Origin: Pantoea cypripedii
Lineage (GTDB): Bacteria > Pseudomonadota > Gammaproteobacteria > Enterobacterales > Enterobacteriaceae
Assembly: GCF_002095535.1 (NCBI RefSeq)
Contig: NZ_MLJI01000001.1
Coordinates: 2,469,832 to 2,533,831, forward strand
DNA: 64,000 nt
Direction of reading: 5' to 3'
Shown here: piece after piece, positions 30,083 through 38,162 of the stretch
Layout: each line of letters opens with the position of its first letter
Position numbering within the stretch: the stretch's first letter is position 1
The notes under the pieces: model-generated
The model's database searches: none
The model's input: the letters and a program-made list of their open reading frames with translations, nothing else
What the model was told of the DNA's origin: nothing
Program-made: the position numbers and the translations under genes

Positions 30083-30150
30083 GAACCCCCGACGGGGTTC
30101 GACAACCGGCGCAGCCGGTTGGACAGTTTGGGCGCGCAGCGAACAAACTG
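30083..30150 (+). repeat. Three consecutive hairpins in the post-tRNA spacer
   Basis: Perfect stems in a row: GAACCCC/GGGGTTC (30083-30100), CAACCGGC/GCCGGTTG (30103-30121) and CAGTTTG/CAAACTG (30124-30150). Only two bases separate them. The function is unknown; they lie between the first and second tRNA-end copies. Confidence 0.8.
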
Positions 30151-30207
30151 CCCGCAGGGCGAGCGAAGCGAGTCAATCCCCCTCTCACCGCCACAAATTT
30201 GAAGAAG

Positions 30208-30238
30208 AGTCTGAACTCACGTTCAGACTTTTTTTTTG
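30208..30238 (+). terminator. Duplicated tRNA terminator
   Basis: A second copy of the tRNA-Ser terminator, stem AGTCTGAAC-tcac-GTTCAGACT and T tract. The loop differs from the first copy (ttat versus tcac). Confidence 0.85.
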
Positions 30239-30350
30239 CCTGGTCTTCGGGTGAGAGAAGCGAGTCAATCTCCCTCTCACCGCCATCATTTTTATGAACC
30301 GGATCCATAAAATGCCGCGATACGGTTCTTAGAGATTGAGTTTTGTTAAC

Positions 30351-30560
30351 TCAGTACCCGGCACGAAGGAAATAAGCAATCATCTCGGGAGACCTCTCTG
30401 CGACAGGTTTCACCGCATCATTTTCTGGAGCTGAGTTCACGCTGGGTCCATCAGGAGTGTGTAAACGTGATAAGCATACAGAGTTTCTGATCTTGTAGAC
30501 CTCAAACATTCCCGGATGGGAGACAGGTTCACTTTCCGGAATCCTTCGCAAGTTTTTCAT
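30351..30560 (-). CDS. Small hypothetical protein
   Basis: 69 codons, ATG at 30560 with AAAGGGACG about seven bases upstream. The product is mixed in character, starts MKNLRRIPESEPVSH and has no signal, helix or known motif. It lies alone between the tRNA duplications and phoH in AT-rich flanks. Coding status rests only on the ribosome binding site and open frame. Confidence 0.35.
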   Translation of the reverse strand: MKNLRRIPESEPVSHPGMFEVYKIRNSVCLSRLHTPDGPSVNSAPENDAVKPVAERSPEMIAYFLRAGY

Positions 30561-30775
30561 GGCAACGTCCCTTTCACAAAAAAGGCATGATAACTCCAGG
30601 ATAAATCTTAGTTAAGGAAAATCTCATTTATATTAATTTTTCTCATATAAAAATCAACTCCATGGAGAGAATAGACACAGATAACCGGCCTGAAATCTAT
30701 CAGCTACACCGCTAATGATTACCGTTTATTATTCATCGGTTATGTCCACTTACGGCTACTGTCCTGTTCTTAGCA

Positions 30776-30804
30776 CAAAAAAACCCGGCCTGAGCCGGGT
30801 TTTG
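30776..30804 (-). terminator. Terminator after phoH
   Basis: Stem AACCCGGC-tca-GCCGGGTT (minus strand) followed by seven T, about 25 bases beyond the phoH stop. Confidence 0.9.
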
Positions 30805-30827
30805 TCTACTGTCCTGATTCTCAATGG

Positions 30828-31616
30828 TTAACTGTAAGCATGCAGCGTGCGCTGGCAGAGTGCCGAACGGACACAGTCGTCTTTAGCAAAACGGACAACC
30901 CCAATCATCTCATCCTCTTCGAAGCGCGCCAGCGCATCTGCAAGGCCTGATAGCACGCCACGCGGTAAATCGCATTGGGTGATATCACCGTTGACGATGA
31001 CCGTCACGTTCTCACCAAGGCGCGTCAGAAACATCTTCATCTGCGCGGCGGTGACGTTCTGCGCCTCATCCAGAATCACCACGGCATTTTCGAAGGTGCG
31101 TCCGCGCATATACGCGAAGGGCGCGATCTCCACCTTGCCGATTTCGGGACGCAGGCAGTACTGCATAAAGGAAGCGCCAAGACGTTTAACCAGAACGTCA
31201 TAGACCGGCCGGAAATAAGGGGCGAATTTCTCGGAAATATCTCCAGGGAGGAAACCGAGATCTTCATCCGCCTGCAGAACCGGGCGCGTAACGATTATCC
31301 TGTCGATGTCCTTATGTATCAGGGCCTCAGCCGCTTTGGCTGCGCTAATCCAGGTTTTTCCGCAGCCGGCTTCACCGGTGGCGAAAATAAGCTGTTTCGT
31401 TTCTATGGCATTAAGATAGTGCGCCTGAGCATCATTTCTGGCCTCAATTGGTGAACGATCGCGTACATCCCGCGCCATACCAATTGCATCCAGCCCACCC
31501 ATCTGCACCAGCGAAGTGACCGATTCTTCTTCACGCTGACGATGACTGCGAGAGTCATTACGAATTACTCTTCTTGCTTCGCGACGCGCTTTGATCACTG
31601 CTTTCTGTCTTCCCAT
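30828..31616 (-). CDS. phoH: PhoH-like ATPase
   Basis: Cytosolic P-loop NTPase, 262 aa. Walker A is TGEAGCGKTW (about 80-89) and Walker B VVILDEAQN, followed by NGDITQCDLP. The N-terminal extension is basic (KARREARRVIRND). The sequence matches E. coli PhoH, a phosphate-starvation-inducible protein related to helicases, with RNA-related roles proposed. Monocistronic here, with a strong terminator. In E. coli phoH is also near the put genes. Confidence 0.94.
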   Translation of the reverse strand: MGRQKAVIKARREARRVIRNDSRSHRQREEESVTSLVQMGGLDAIGMARDVRDRSPIEARNDAQAHYLNAIETKQLIFATGEAGCGKTWISAAKAAEALIHKDIDRIIVTRPVLQADEDLGFLPGDISEKFAPYFRPVYDVLVKRLGASFMQYCLRPEIGKVEIAPFAYMRGRTFENAVVILDEAQNVTAAQMKMFLTRLGENVTVIVNGDITQCDLPRGVLSGLADALARFEEDEMIGVVRFAKDDCVRSALCQRTLHAYS

Positions 31617-32287
31617 AGTGGCACCTTACAGTTGGTTTCATTTATCGCCGCAGGGCTTGTCCTGTTGCGATGACGTGAACGCTTTAGAGGTTTACGTGGC
31701 TTCCTTTAGAGCCGTTTCTAGCCATTGAGAAAGGTGTACAACAACGCCAAAACGCTGCCGCGCACCGGTAATGAATTGGGGCCTGAACAAGTCTGAAGAT
31801 TGAAAAACGAAGAGGAAACTTTCGAGGGAAGAAATCCCCCGCAGTGAACTGCGTATGTTGGAGGGTATTTACCTGTCCTTTGAAGGACCGAATCATGAGC
31901 GAACTCCAGTGACCTTAGCCACACTTCTGACAACGCTTATGATTAAAGTGCATCATATTTACGGTCGTTTGCAACAGTAATTTTAACTATCGGCTAACAA
32001 AAAGTGACTGCGGCATGCATCCGGCCTGCATCTTAAATTAAATTTAAGATAACTATCAATGAGTTAGTTATTTCAGGTTGGTATGAACTTTTTAGGAGGA
32101 TTCGGAAACCGCAGGTGCCATGCGAAACTCAGGAAAACCTGACGAGGATGATGTCTGTGCTTCTAATGTGGTAAAACGTGCTGTGTGTTTATTAACCAAC
32201 TGGTCAACAACCGCCTGCTGGGATAATTGTTTTACCCTGGAAAATATATTCACTCGCGGTTGAACACCTCATCTCGATGGCACTGCA
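31617..32287. other. Long intergenic region upstream of phoH
   Basis: About 670 bases without a confident gene. The part at 31680-31985 is GC-balanced and rich in short hairpins on the minus strand (GTCCTT..AAGGAC, CGCAG-ttca-CTGCG) and contains open minus-strand frames that lack ribosome binding sites. It may be the phoH leader or an untranslated RNA. The part at 32040-32290 is AT-rich and holds a possible 47-codon ORF at 32120-32263 with no well-placed ribosome binding site. Confidence 0.45.
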
Positions 32288-32315
32288 ATAAAACCCGCCC
32301 CATAAAATGAGGCGG
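32288..32315 (-). terminator. Probable terminator of putP
   Basis: Hairpin CCCGCC-ccataaaatga-GGCGGG just after the putP stop; on the minus strand it is followed by a TTTTATTG tract. Confidence 0.75.
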
Positions 32316-32323
32316 GCAGAGGC

Positions 32324-33808
32324 TTATTTAGTCTGATACTCGGCTTCTGCCGCCGCAAAGCGCAGTTGCGCCTCCTGCGAGGGCGCCCGGCCCATCAGGC
32401 TCACCACCACAATTGCGATGCTGGCAAACAGGAAACCTGGGATAATTTCATACAGATCCAGCCAGGCATATTGTTTCCACACCAGCACCGTCGCTGCGCC
32501 AATAATCATGCCCACCAGCGCACCGTTACGTGTCATGCGTTGCCAGCACACACCAAACAGCACCACCGGCCCAAAGGCAGCACCAAAACCAGCCCAGGCA
32601 TAACTCACCAGACCCAGAACACGGTTTTCTGGATTTGCGGCCAGCGCGATCGCAATCAAGGCAATCACCAACACCATCAAGCGTCCCACCCAGACCAGCT
32701 CCCGCTGACTGGCATTTTTCCGCAGGAAACCTTTATAAAGATCTTCCGTCAGCGCGCTGGAACACACCAGCAACTGGCAGCTCAGCGTCGACATCACCGC
32801 CGCCAGAATCGCCGACAGCAGAATACCGGCAATCCACGGGTTGAACAGGATACGCGCCAGTTCGATAAACACGCGCTCACCGTTCTGACTGACACCGCCA
32901 GCCTGGTCCGGATGGTTCTGGAAGTAAGCAATACCGAAGAAGCCCACCGCCACTGCGCCTGCCAGGCACAGGATCATCCAGGTCATCCCAATTCGACGCG
33001 CGGTGCGGATGGAACGATGGGAGTCGGCAGCCATAAAACGTGCCAGAATATGCGGTTGTCCGAAGTAGCCCAGTCCCCAACCGAGTAGCGAGACAATCGC
33101 CACAAAATTCAGCCCTTTCAGCATGTTGAGGTTTTCCAGACTTTTAGCCTCAATCACCGCCAGCGAGTCAGACAAGCCACCCACCGCCACAATCACAATC
33201 ACTGGCGTCAGGATCAGCGCGAAGATCATCAGGCTGGCCTGAACGGTATCAGTCCAGCTCACCGCCAGGAAGCCGCCTACCAGGGTATAGAGAATGGTGG
33301 CCGCAGCACCGGCCCATAGCGCCGTCTGGTAATCCATACCGAAGGTGCTCTCAAACAGACGCGCGCCAGCGACCACCCCTGAGGCACAGTAAATGGTGAA
33401 GAAGATAAGAATGACCAGCGCAGAGATCACACGCAGAATTTTGCTGTGGTCCTCAAAGCGGCTGGTAAAGAAATCCGGCAGCGTCAGAGCATTGTTATGA
33501 TGCTCCGTCTGTACCCGCAGACGTCCGGCAACGATTTTCCAGTTCAGCCAGGCACCGATAGTCAGACCAATGGCAATCCAGCTCTCGGAAATGCCCGACA
33601 GGAAAATAGCTCCCGGCAACCCCATCAACAGCCAGCCACTCATATCCGACGCCCCCGCAGACAACGCAGTTACCACGCTGCCAAGGCTGCGGCCACCAAG
33701 GATATAGTCATCAAAGTTTTTGGTCGAACGCCAGGCAATCAGCCCTATCAACACCATCCCGAGGATATAAACAACAAAAGTCACCAACATCGGTGTACTG
33801 ACATTCAT
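32324..33808 (-). CDS. putP: Sodium/proline symporter PutP
   Basis: Inner-membrane Na+/proline symporter of the SSS family, 494 aa, with about 13 helices. Signature parts are DDYILGGRSLGSVVTALSAG with ASDMSGWLLMGLPG (Na+ and proline binding region) and GWGLGYFGQPHILARFMA. The ATG at 33808 has GGAGAG about seven bases upstream; an open frame continues to 33889 but is unrelated to PutP. It is divergent from putA across a control region with PutA operator motifs. Confidence 0.96.
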   Translation of the reverse strand: MNVSTPMLVTFVVYILGMVLIGLIAWRSTKNFDDYILGGRSLGSVVTALSAGASDMSGWLLMGLPGAIFLSGISESWIAIGLTIGAWLNWKIVAGRLRVQTEHHNNALTLPDFFTSRFEDHSKILRVISALVILIFFTIYCASGVVAGARLFESTFGMDYQTALWAGAAATILYTLVGGFLAVSWTDTVQASLMIFALILTPVIVIVAVGGLSDSLAVIEAKSLENLNMLKGLNFVAIVSLLGWGLGYFGQPHILARFMAADSHRSIRTARRIGMTWMILCLAGAVAVGFFGIAYFQNHPDQAGGVSQNGERVFIELARILFNPWIAGILLSAILAAVMSTLSCQLLVCSSALTEDLYKGFLRKNASQRELVWVGRLMVLVIALIAIALAANPENRVLGLVSYAWAGFGAAFGPVVLFGVCWQRMTRNGALVGMIIGAATVLVWKQYAWLDLYEIIPGFLFASIAIVVVSLMGRAPSQEAQLRFAAAEAEYQTK

Positions 33809-33904
33809 TTTATCTCTCCACTTATTATTCGATTTCCATAAAGGCGCGGTATCCTGCCGCAAAGCGGTGGCCGGTACAATGCCTTTCATTTCACGCTACA
33901 GACG

Positions 33905-34017
33905 GTTGCACCCCATGAATTTACAATCACCCAAGGTGCAACCCTGGCGAGATTCTTGCAATAAACCTCAGACCAATGACTTAGCGCACAATTAACAAGG
34001 TTGCACAAAGTTGCAAC
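33905..34017. promoter_or_regulatory. PutA operator motifs in the put control region
   Basis: The PutA recognition core GTTGCA occurs at 33905-33910, 33937-33942 (minus), 34000-34005 and 34010-34017 (overlapping both strands). PutA of E. coli represses putP and putA by binding such sites when proline is absent. Confidence 0.75.
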
Positions 34018-34077
34018 ATAAGTGATAGTGCAGTTCACACCGGACATCAAACTATTCTTTTTGAGGAACAGGAAAGC

Positions 34078-37000
34078 ATGGGAACCACCACCATGGGGGT
34101 GAAGCTGGATGACGCCACCCGCGATCGCATTAAATTGGCAGCACAGAAGATCGATCGCACGCCACACTGGTTGATTAAACAGGCGATTTTTAACTATCTG
34201 GCGCAGCTGGAGGCTGGGGATTCGCAGCCGGAGATTCCGTTGCAACCCAGTGATACTGCGCAGGAAGACGCATCAGCTGAAGAGACCCTGCAACCGTTCC
34301 TCGATTTCGCCGAGCATATTCTGCCGCAGTCGGTGACACGTTCAGCCATTACCGCTGCATGGCGTCGTCCGGAAACCGATGCCGTCCCAATGCTGCTGGA
34401 ACAGGCACGCCTCCCTGCCCCGCTGGCGGAAAAAACCCATCAGCTGGCTTACACCCTCGCCGATAAACTTCGGCATCAGAAAGGTGCAACCGGGCGCGCC
34501 GGAATGGTGCAAAGTTTGTTGCAGGAGTTCTCCCTCTCTTCTCAGGAAGGGGTGGCGCTGATGTGCCTGGCCGAAGCTTTGCTGCGTATTCCTGATAAAC
34601 CGACGCGTGATGCGTTAATCCGCGACAAAATCAGCAATGGCAACTGGCAGTCGCATCTCGGTCGCAGTCCGTCGATGTTCGTCAATGCCGCCACCTGGGG
34701 CCTGTTGTTCACCGGCCGTTTGGTGTCCACCCACAATGAGGCTAACCTGTCCCGCTCCCTTAACCGCATCATTGGTAAGAGCGGTGAGCCGCTAATCCGC
34801 AAAGGTGTGGATATGGCGATGCGTCTGATGGGGGAACAGTTTGTGACCGGTGAAACCATCGCTGAAGCGCTGGCTAACGCACGCAAGCTGGAAGAGAAAG
34901 GCTTCCGCTATTCTTACGATATGCTGGGCGAAGCGGCACTCACCGCCAGTGATGCCAAAGCCTACCTGGTCTCCTATCAGCAGGCCATTCACGCCATTGG
35001 TAAAGCCTCCAATGGGCGTGGTATTTACGAAGGCCCAGGTATCTCCATCAAGTTGTCGGCACTGCATCCGCGCTACAGCCGCGCGCAGTATGAACGCGTG
35101 ATGGAAGAACTCTACCCAACACTGAAATCCTTGACGCTGCTGGCGCGCTCTTACGACATCGGTATTAACATCGATGCCGAGGAAGCTGACCGCCTCGAAC
35201 TGTCGCTCGACCTGCTGGAAAAACTGTGCTTTGAGCCGGAGCTGGAAGGCTGGAACGGGATTGGCTTCGTGATTCAGGCCTATCAGAAACGCTGTCCGTT
35301 CGTGATTGATTACCTGGTGGATCTGGCTCAGCGCAGCCGTCGTCGTCTGATGATTCGTCTGGTGAAAGGTGCCTACTGGGACAGCGAAATCAAACGCGCC
35401 CAGATCGACGGGCTGGAAGGCTACCCGGTGTATACCCGCAAGGTGTATACCGATATCTCCTACCTGGCCTGCGCACGCAAACTGCTGGCGGTGCCAAACC
35501 TGATCTATCCGCAATTCGCCACCCATAACGCCCATACGCTGGCGGCGATTTATCAGCTGGCAGGTAACAACTACTATCCAGGTCAGTACGAATTCCAGTG
35601 CCTGCATGGCATGGGAGAACCCTTGTATGAGCAGGTGGTGGGCAAAGTCGCCGATGGCAAACTCAATCGCCCATGTCGTATTTATGCCCCCGTTGGCACC
35701 CATGAAACCCTGCTGGCGTATCTGGTACGCCGTCTGCTGGAAAACGGGGCCAACACCTCGTTTGTGAACCGCATCGCCGATACTTCGCTGCCAATCGATG
35801 AACTGGTGGCCGATCCGGTCACGGCAGTGGAAAAAATGGGGGCGAGCGAAGGAGCGATTGGCCTGCCGCACGCGAAAATTCCGTTGCCGCGCGAGTTGTA
35901 TGGCGAAAAACGCGTTAACTCCGCCGGTCTCGACATGGCGAACGAACACCGTCTGGCATCGCTGTCCAGCGCACTGCTGAACAGCGCCAGCCAGCCGTGG
36001 CAGGCCCAGCCGCTGATTGACGGCGAGCTGGGTGCCGGTAGCAGCCGTCCGGTGCTCAACCCGTCGGCTCCCGCCGATGTGGTAGGCAGCGTGCGCGAAG
36101 CCACGTCTCAGGAGGTGTCACAGGCGCTGGATGCGGCAGTGAATGCCGGTCCGATCTGGTTTGCCACCCCACCGCAGGAACGCGCCGCCATTCTGGAACG
36201 CGCTGCGGAAATGATGGAAGGCCAGATGCAGCAGCTGATTGGCCTGCTGGTACGTGAGGCGGGTAAAACCTACAACAACGCCATCGCCGAAGTGCGTGAA
36301 GCGGTAGATTTCCTCTACTACTACGCGAGCATGGTGCGTGATGATTTCGACAACGTCACCCATCGCCCGCTGGGTCCGGTGGTGTGTATCAGTCCGTGGA
36401 ATTTCCCGCTGGCGATTTTCAGTGGCCAGATTGCCGCCGCCCTCGCCGCAGGCAACAGCGTGCTGGCGAAACCGGCCGAGCAAACGCCACTGATCGCCGC
36501 CCAGGCAGTACAGATTATGCTGGATGCCGGTGTGCCGTCTGGCGTGCTGCAACTGTTGCCAGGCCTGGGGGAAACCGTGGGGGCTCAGTTGACCGGAGAC
36601 GAGCGCGTGCGCGGTGTGATGTTCACCGGTTCTACCGCCGTTGCCACCCTGCTGCAACGCAACCTTGCCGGTCGTCTCGATCCGCAGGGCCGCCCAACGC
36701 CGCTGATTGCCGAGACCGGCGGGATGAACGCGATGATCGTGGATTCCTCGGCGCTGACCGAGCAGGTGGTGGTGGATATCGTTGCTTCCGCCTTTGATAG
36801 CGCCGGACAGCGTTGCTCGGCCCTGCGTCTGCTGTGTGTGCAGGATGATGTGGCCGATCACACGCTGAAAATGCTGCGCGGTGCCATGGCCGAGTGCCGC
36901 ATGGGGAATCCGGAGCGCCTTTCCACCGATGTGGGTCCGGTGATTGATGCCGAAGCCAAAGCCAATATTGAGCGTCACATTCAGGCGATGCGCAGTAAAG

Positions 37001-38022
37001 GCTTCACCATTTACCAGGCCGCGCAGGAAAATCCACAGGACAGCAAAGAATGGACGACGGGCACCTTTGTTAAACCGACGCTGATTGAGCTGGAACAGGT
37101 CAGCGATCTCGACAAAGAAGTCTTTGGCCCGGTGCTGCATGTGGTGCGTTTCGCGCGTAATAACCTGCCGCAGCTGATCGATCAGATCAACGCCTCCGGT
37201 TATGGCCTGACGCTCGGCGTACATACCCGTATCGATGAAACCATTGCGCAGGTCACTGCCGGAGCGAAAGTCGGCAACCTGTATGTGAACCGCAATATGG
37301 TCGGTGCTGTGGTCGGCGTGCAACCGTTCGGGGGCGAAGGCTTGTCGGGTACCGGTCCGAAAGCCGGTGGTCCGCTCTATCTCTATCGCCTGCTGGCCAA
37401 CCGCCCGGACGCTGCACTGCGCACGACTTTTGATCGCCAGGATGCCGAGCGCCCGGTGGACAGCGCACTGCGCACCACGCTGCTCAGCGCCCATCAGGCA
37501 CTGCAACAATGGGCACAGGACAAACCTGAATTGCTGGCCCTGACACAGCGCTATGAACAGCTGACACAAGCCGGTACGGTACGCGTGTTGCCGGGTCCGA
37601 CCGGTGAGCGCAACACCTTCACCCTGTTACCGCGTGAGCAGGTATTGTGTATCGCCGATAATGAGCAGGATGCGCTGACGCAACTGGCAGCCGTCACCAG
37701 CGTCGGCAGCCATGCGTTGTGGCCGGATGATGAACTGCATCGCACGCTGCGCGCGGCGTTACCTGCGTCAGTTCAGCAACGCATTACGCTGGCAAAAGAT
37801 GTGCTGGCGGGTGAGTTTGATGCGGTGATCTACCACGGTGATGCCGATCAGCTACGTAGCCTGTGCGAGCAGGTTGCTGCGCGTGAGGGGGCGATTGTTT
37901 CTGTGCAGGGCTTTGCCCGCGGTGAAACCAATCTGCTGCTGGAACGGTTGTTGATTGAACGTTCGCTCAGCGTCAATACCGCCGCTGCCGGGGGTAACGC
38001 CAGTCTGATGACCATTGGTTGA
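34078..38022 (+). CDS. putA: Trifunctional proline utilisation protein PutA
   Basis: 1314 aa flavoprotein: transcriptional repressor, proline dehydrogenase and glutamate-semialdehyde dehydrogenase. An N-terminal ribbon-helix-helix DNA-binding domain (TTMGVKLDDATRDRIKLAA, about 1-47) shows the repressor role. The FAD barrel covers about 240-560 (YSYDMLGEAA, then RLMIRLVKGAYWD and an RxxR substrate motif in YLVRRLLENG). The aldehyde dehydrogenase half (about 640-1120) has ETGGMNAMIVD and the catalytic Cys in DSAGQRCSALR. A C-terminal lid domain follows. The length is the full trifunctional type. Confidence 0.97.
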   Translation: MGTTTMGVKLDDATRDRIKLAAQKIDRTPHWLIKQAIFNYLAQLEAGDSQPEIPLQPSDTAQEDASAEETLQPFLDFAEHILPQSVTRSAITAAWRRPETDAVPMLLEQARLPAPLAEKTHQLAYTLADKLRHQKGATGRAGMVQSLLQEFSLSSQEGVALMCLAEALLRIPDKPTRDALIRDKISNGNWQSHLGRSPSMFVNAATWGLLFTGRLVSTHNEANLSRSLNRIIGKSGEPLIRKGVDMAMRLMGEQFVTGETIAEALANARKLEEKGFRYSYDMLGEAALTASDAKAYLVSYQQAIHAIGKASNGRGIYEGPGISIKLSALHPRYSRAQYERVMEELYPTLKSLTLLARSYDIGINIDAEEADRLELSLDLLEKLCFEPELEGWNGIGFVIQAYQKRCPFVIDYLVDLAQRSRRRLMIRLVKGAYWDSEIKRAQIDGLEGYPVYTRKVYTDISYLACARKLLAVPNLIYPQFATHNAHTLAAIYQLAGNNYYPGQYEFQCLHGMGEPLYEQVVGKVADGKLNRPCRIYAPVGTHETLLAYLVRRLLENGANTSFVNRIADTSLPIDELVADPVTAVEKMGASEGAIGLPHAKIPLPRELYGEKRVNSAGLDMANEHRLASLSSALLNSASQPWQAQPLIDGELGAGSSRPVLNPSAPADVVGSVREATSQEVSQALDAAVNAGPIWFATPPQERAAILERAAEMMEGQMQQLIGLLVREAGKTYNNAIAEVREAVDFLYYYASMVRDDFDNVTHRPLGPVVCISPWNFPLAIFSGQIAAALAAGNSVLAKPAEQTPLIAAQAVQIMLDAGVPSGVLQLLPGLGETVGAQLTGDERVRGVMFTGSTAVATLLQRNLAGRLDPQGRPTPLIAETGGMNAMIVDSSALTEQVVVDIVASAFDSAGQRCSALRLLCVQDDVADHTLKMLRGAMAECRMGNPERLSTDVGPVIDAEAKANIERHIQAMRSKGFTIYQAAQENPQDSKEWTTGTFVKPTLIELEQVSDLDKEVFGPVLHVVRFARNNLPQLIDQINASGYGLTLGVHTRIDETIAQVTAGAKVGNLYVNRNMVGAVVGVQPFGGEGLSGTGPKAGGPLYLYRLLANRPDAALRTTFDRQDAERPVDSALRTTLLSAHQALQQWAQDKPELLALTQRYEQLTQAGTVRVLPGPTGERNTFTLLPREQVLCIADNEQDALTQLAAVTSVGSHALWPDDELHRTLRAALPASVQQRITLAKDVLAGEFDAVIYHGDADQLRSLCEQVAAREGAIVSVQGFARGETNLLLERLLIERSLSVNTAAAGGNASLMTIG

Positions 38023-38035
38023 TATTGAGCCGCAA

Positions 38036-38058
38036 AGCGGCCCTGTAACAGGGCCGCT
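38036..38058 (+). terminator. Hairpin after putA
   Basis: Perfect 10-bp stem AGCGGCCCTG-taa-CAGGGCCGCT shortly after the putA stop. The T tract is weak, so termination is likely but not certain. Confidence 0.65.
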
Positions 38059-38070
38059 ATGCAGATTTTA

Positions 38071-38133
38071 TTGCGCGATAAATCGCGCCGCTACGGATCT
38101 GCACGGTTTGTAGCGGCGCAATTTATTGCGCAA
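38071..38133. repeat. Palindromic intergenic repeat pair (copy 1)
   Basis: TTGCGCGATAAATCGCGCCG-CTAC at 38071-38094 and its near-complement GTAGCGGCGCAATTTATTGC-GCAA at 38110-38133 form an inverted pair with a short centre. The same two elements occur at 48859-48930. This is a REP/ERIC-like multi-copy element; its wider copy number cannot be seen here. Confidence 0.85.
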
Positions 38134-38162
38134 GTTTGTTCTTCAGGCGGCAAAACGCATTG

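Larger units (their letters stand above)
29991..30285 (+). repeat. Partial tandem duplications of the tRNA-Ser 3' end
   Basis: The tRNA 3' end CCCCCTCTCACCGCCA, the following CAAATTTGAAGAAGAG segment and the terminator recur at 30178-30238. A third, shorter copy of the tRNA end (TCCCTCTCACCGCCA) is at 30271-30285. CTCACCGCCA starts at 30001, 30183 and 30276. The copies lack the rest of a tRNA and cannot be functional tRNA genes. They look like remains of tandem duplication or recombination at the tRNA. Confidence 0.88.

Noticed and set aside
29991..30285. Integrative element at tRNA-Ser
   Set aside because: The repeats resemble att sites, but no integrase or mobile gene lies between or near them, so only duplications were annotated.
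30758..30821. Short direct repeat CTACTGTCCTG around the phoH terminator
   Set aside because: Two copies of 11 bases alone do not support an insertion or attachment site.
31684..31933. Minus-strand ORFs of 70-71 codons upstream of phoH
   Set aside because: They overlap each other in different frames, lack ribosome binding sites and lie in a hairpin-rich stretch; they were treated as part of a possible RNA.
36118..37569. 483-codon open frame antisense to putA (and another at 34792-35949)
   Set aside because: Both lie fully inside putA on the other strand in a GC-rich coding region where such shadows are common; no start signals or protein family support them.
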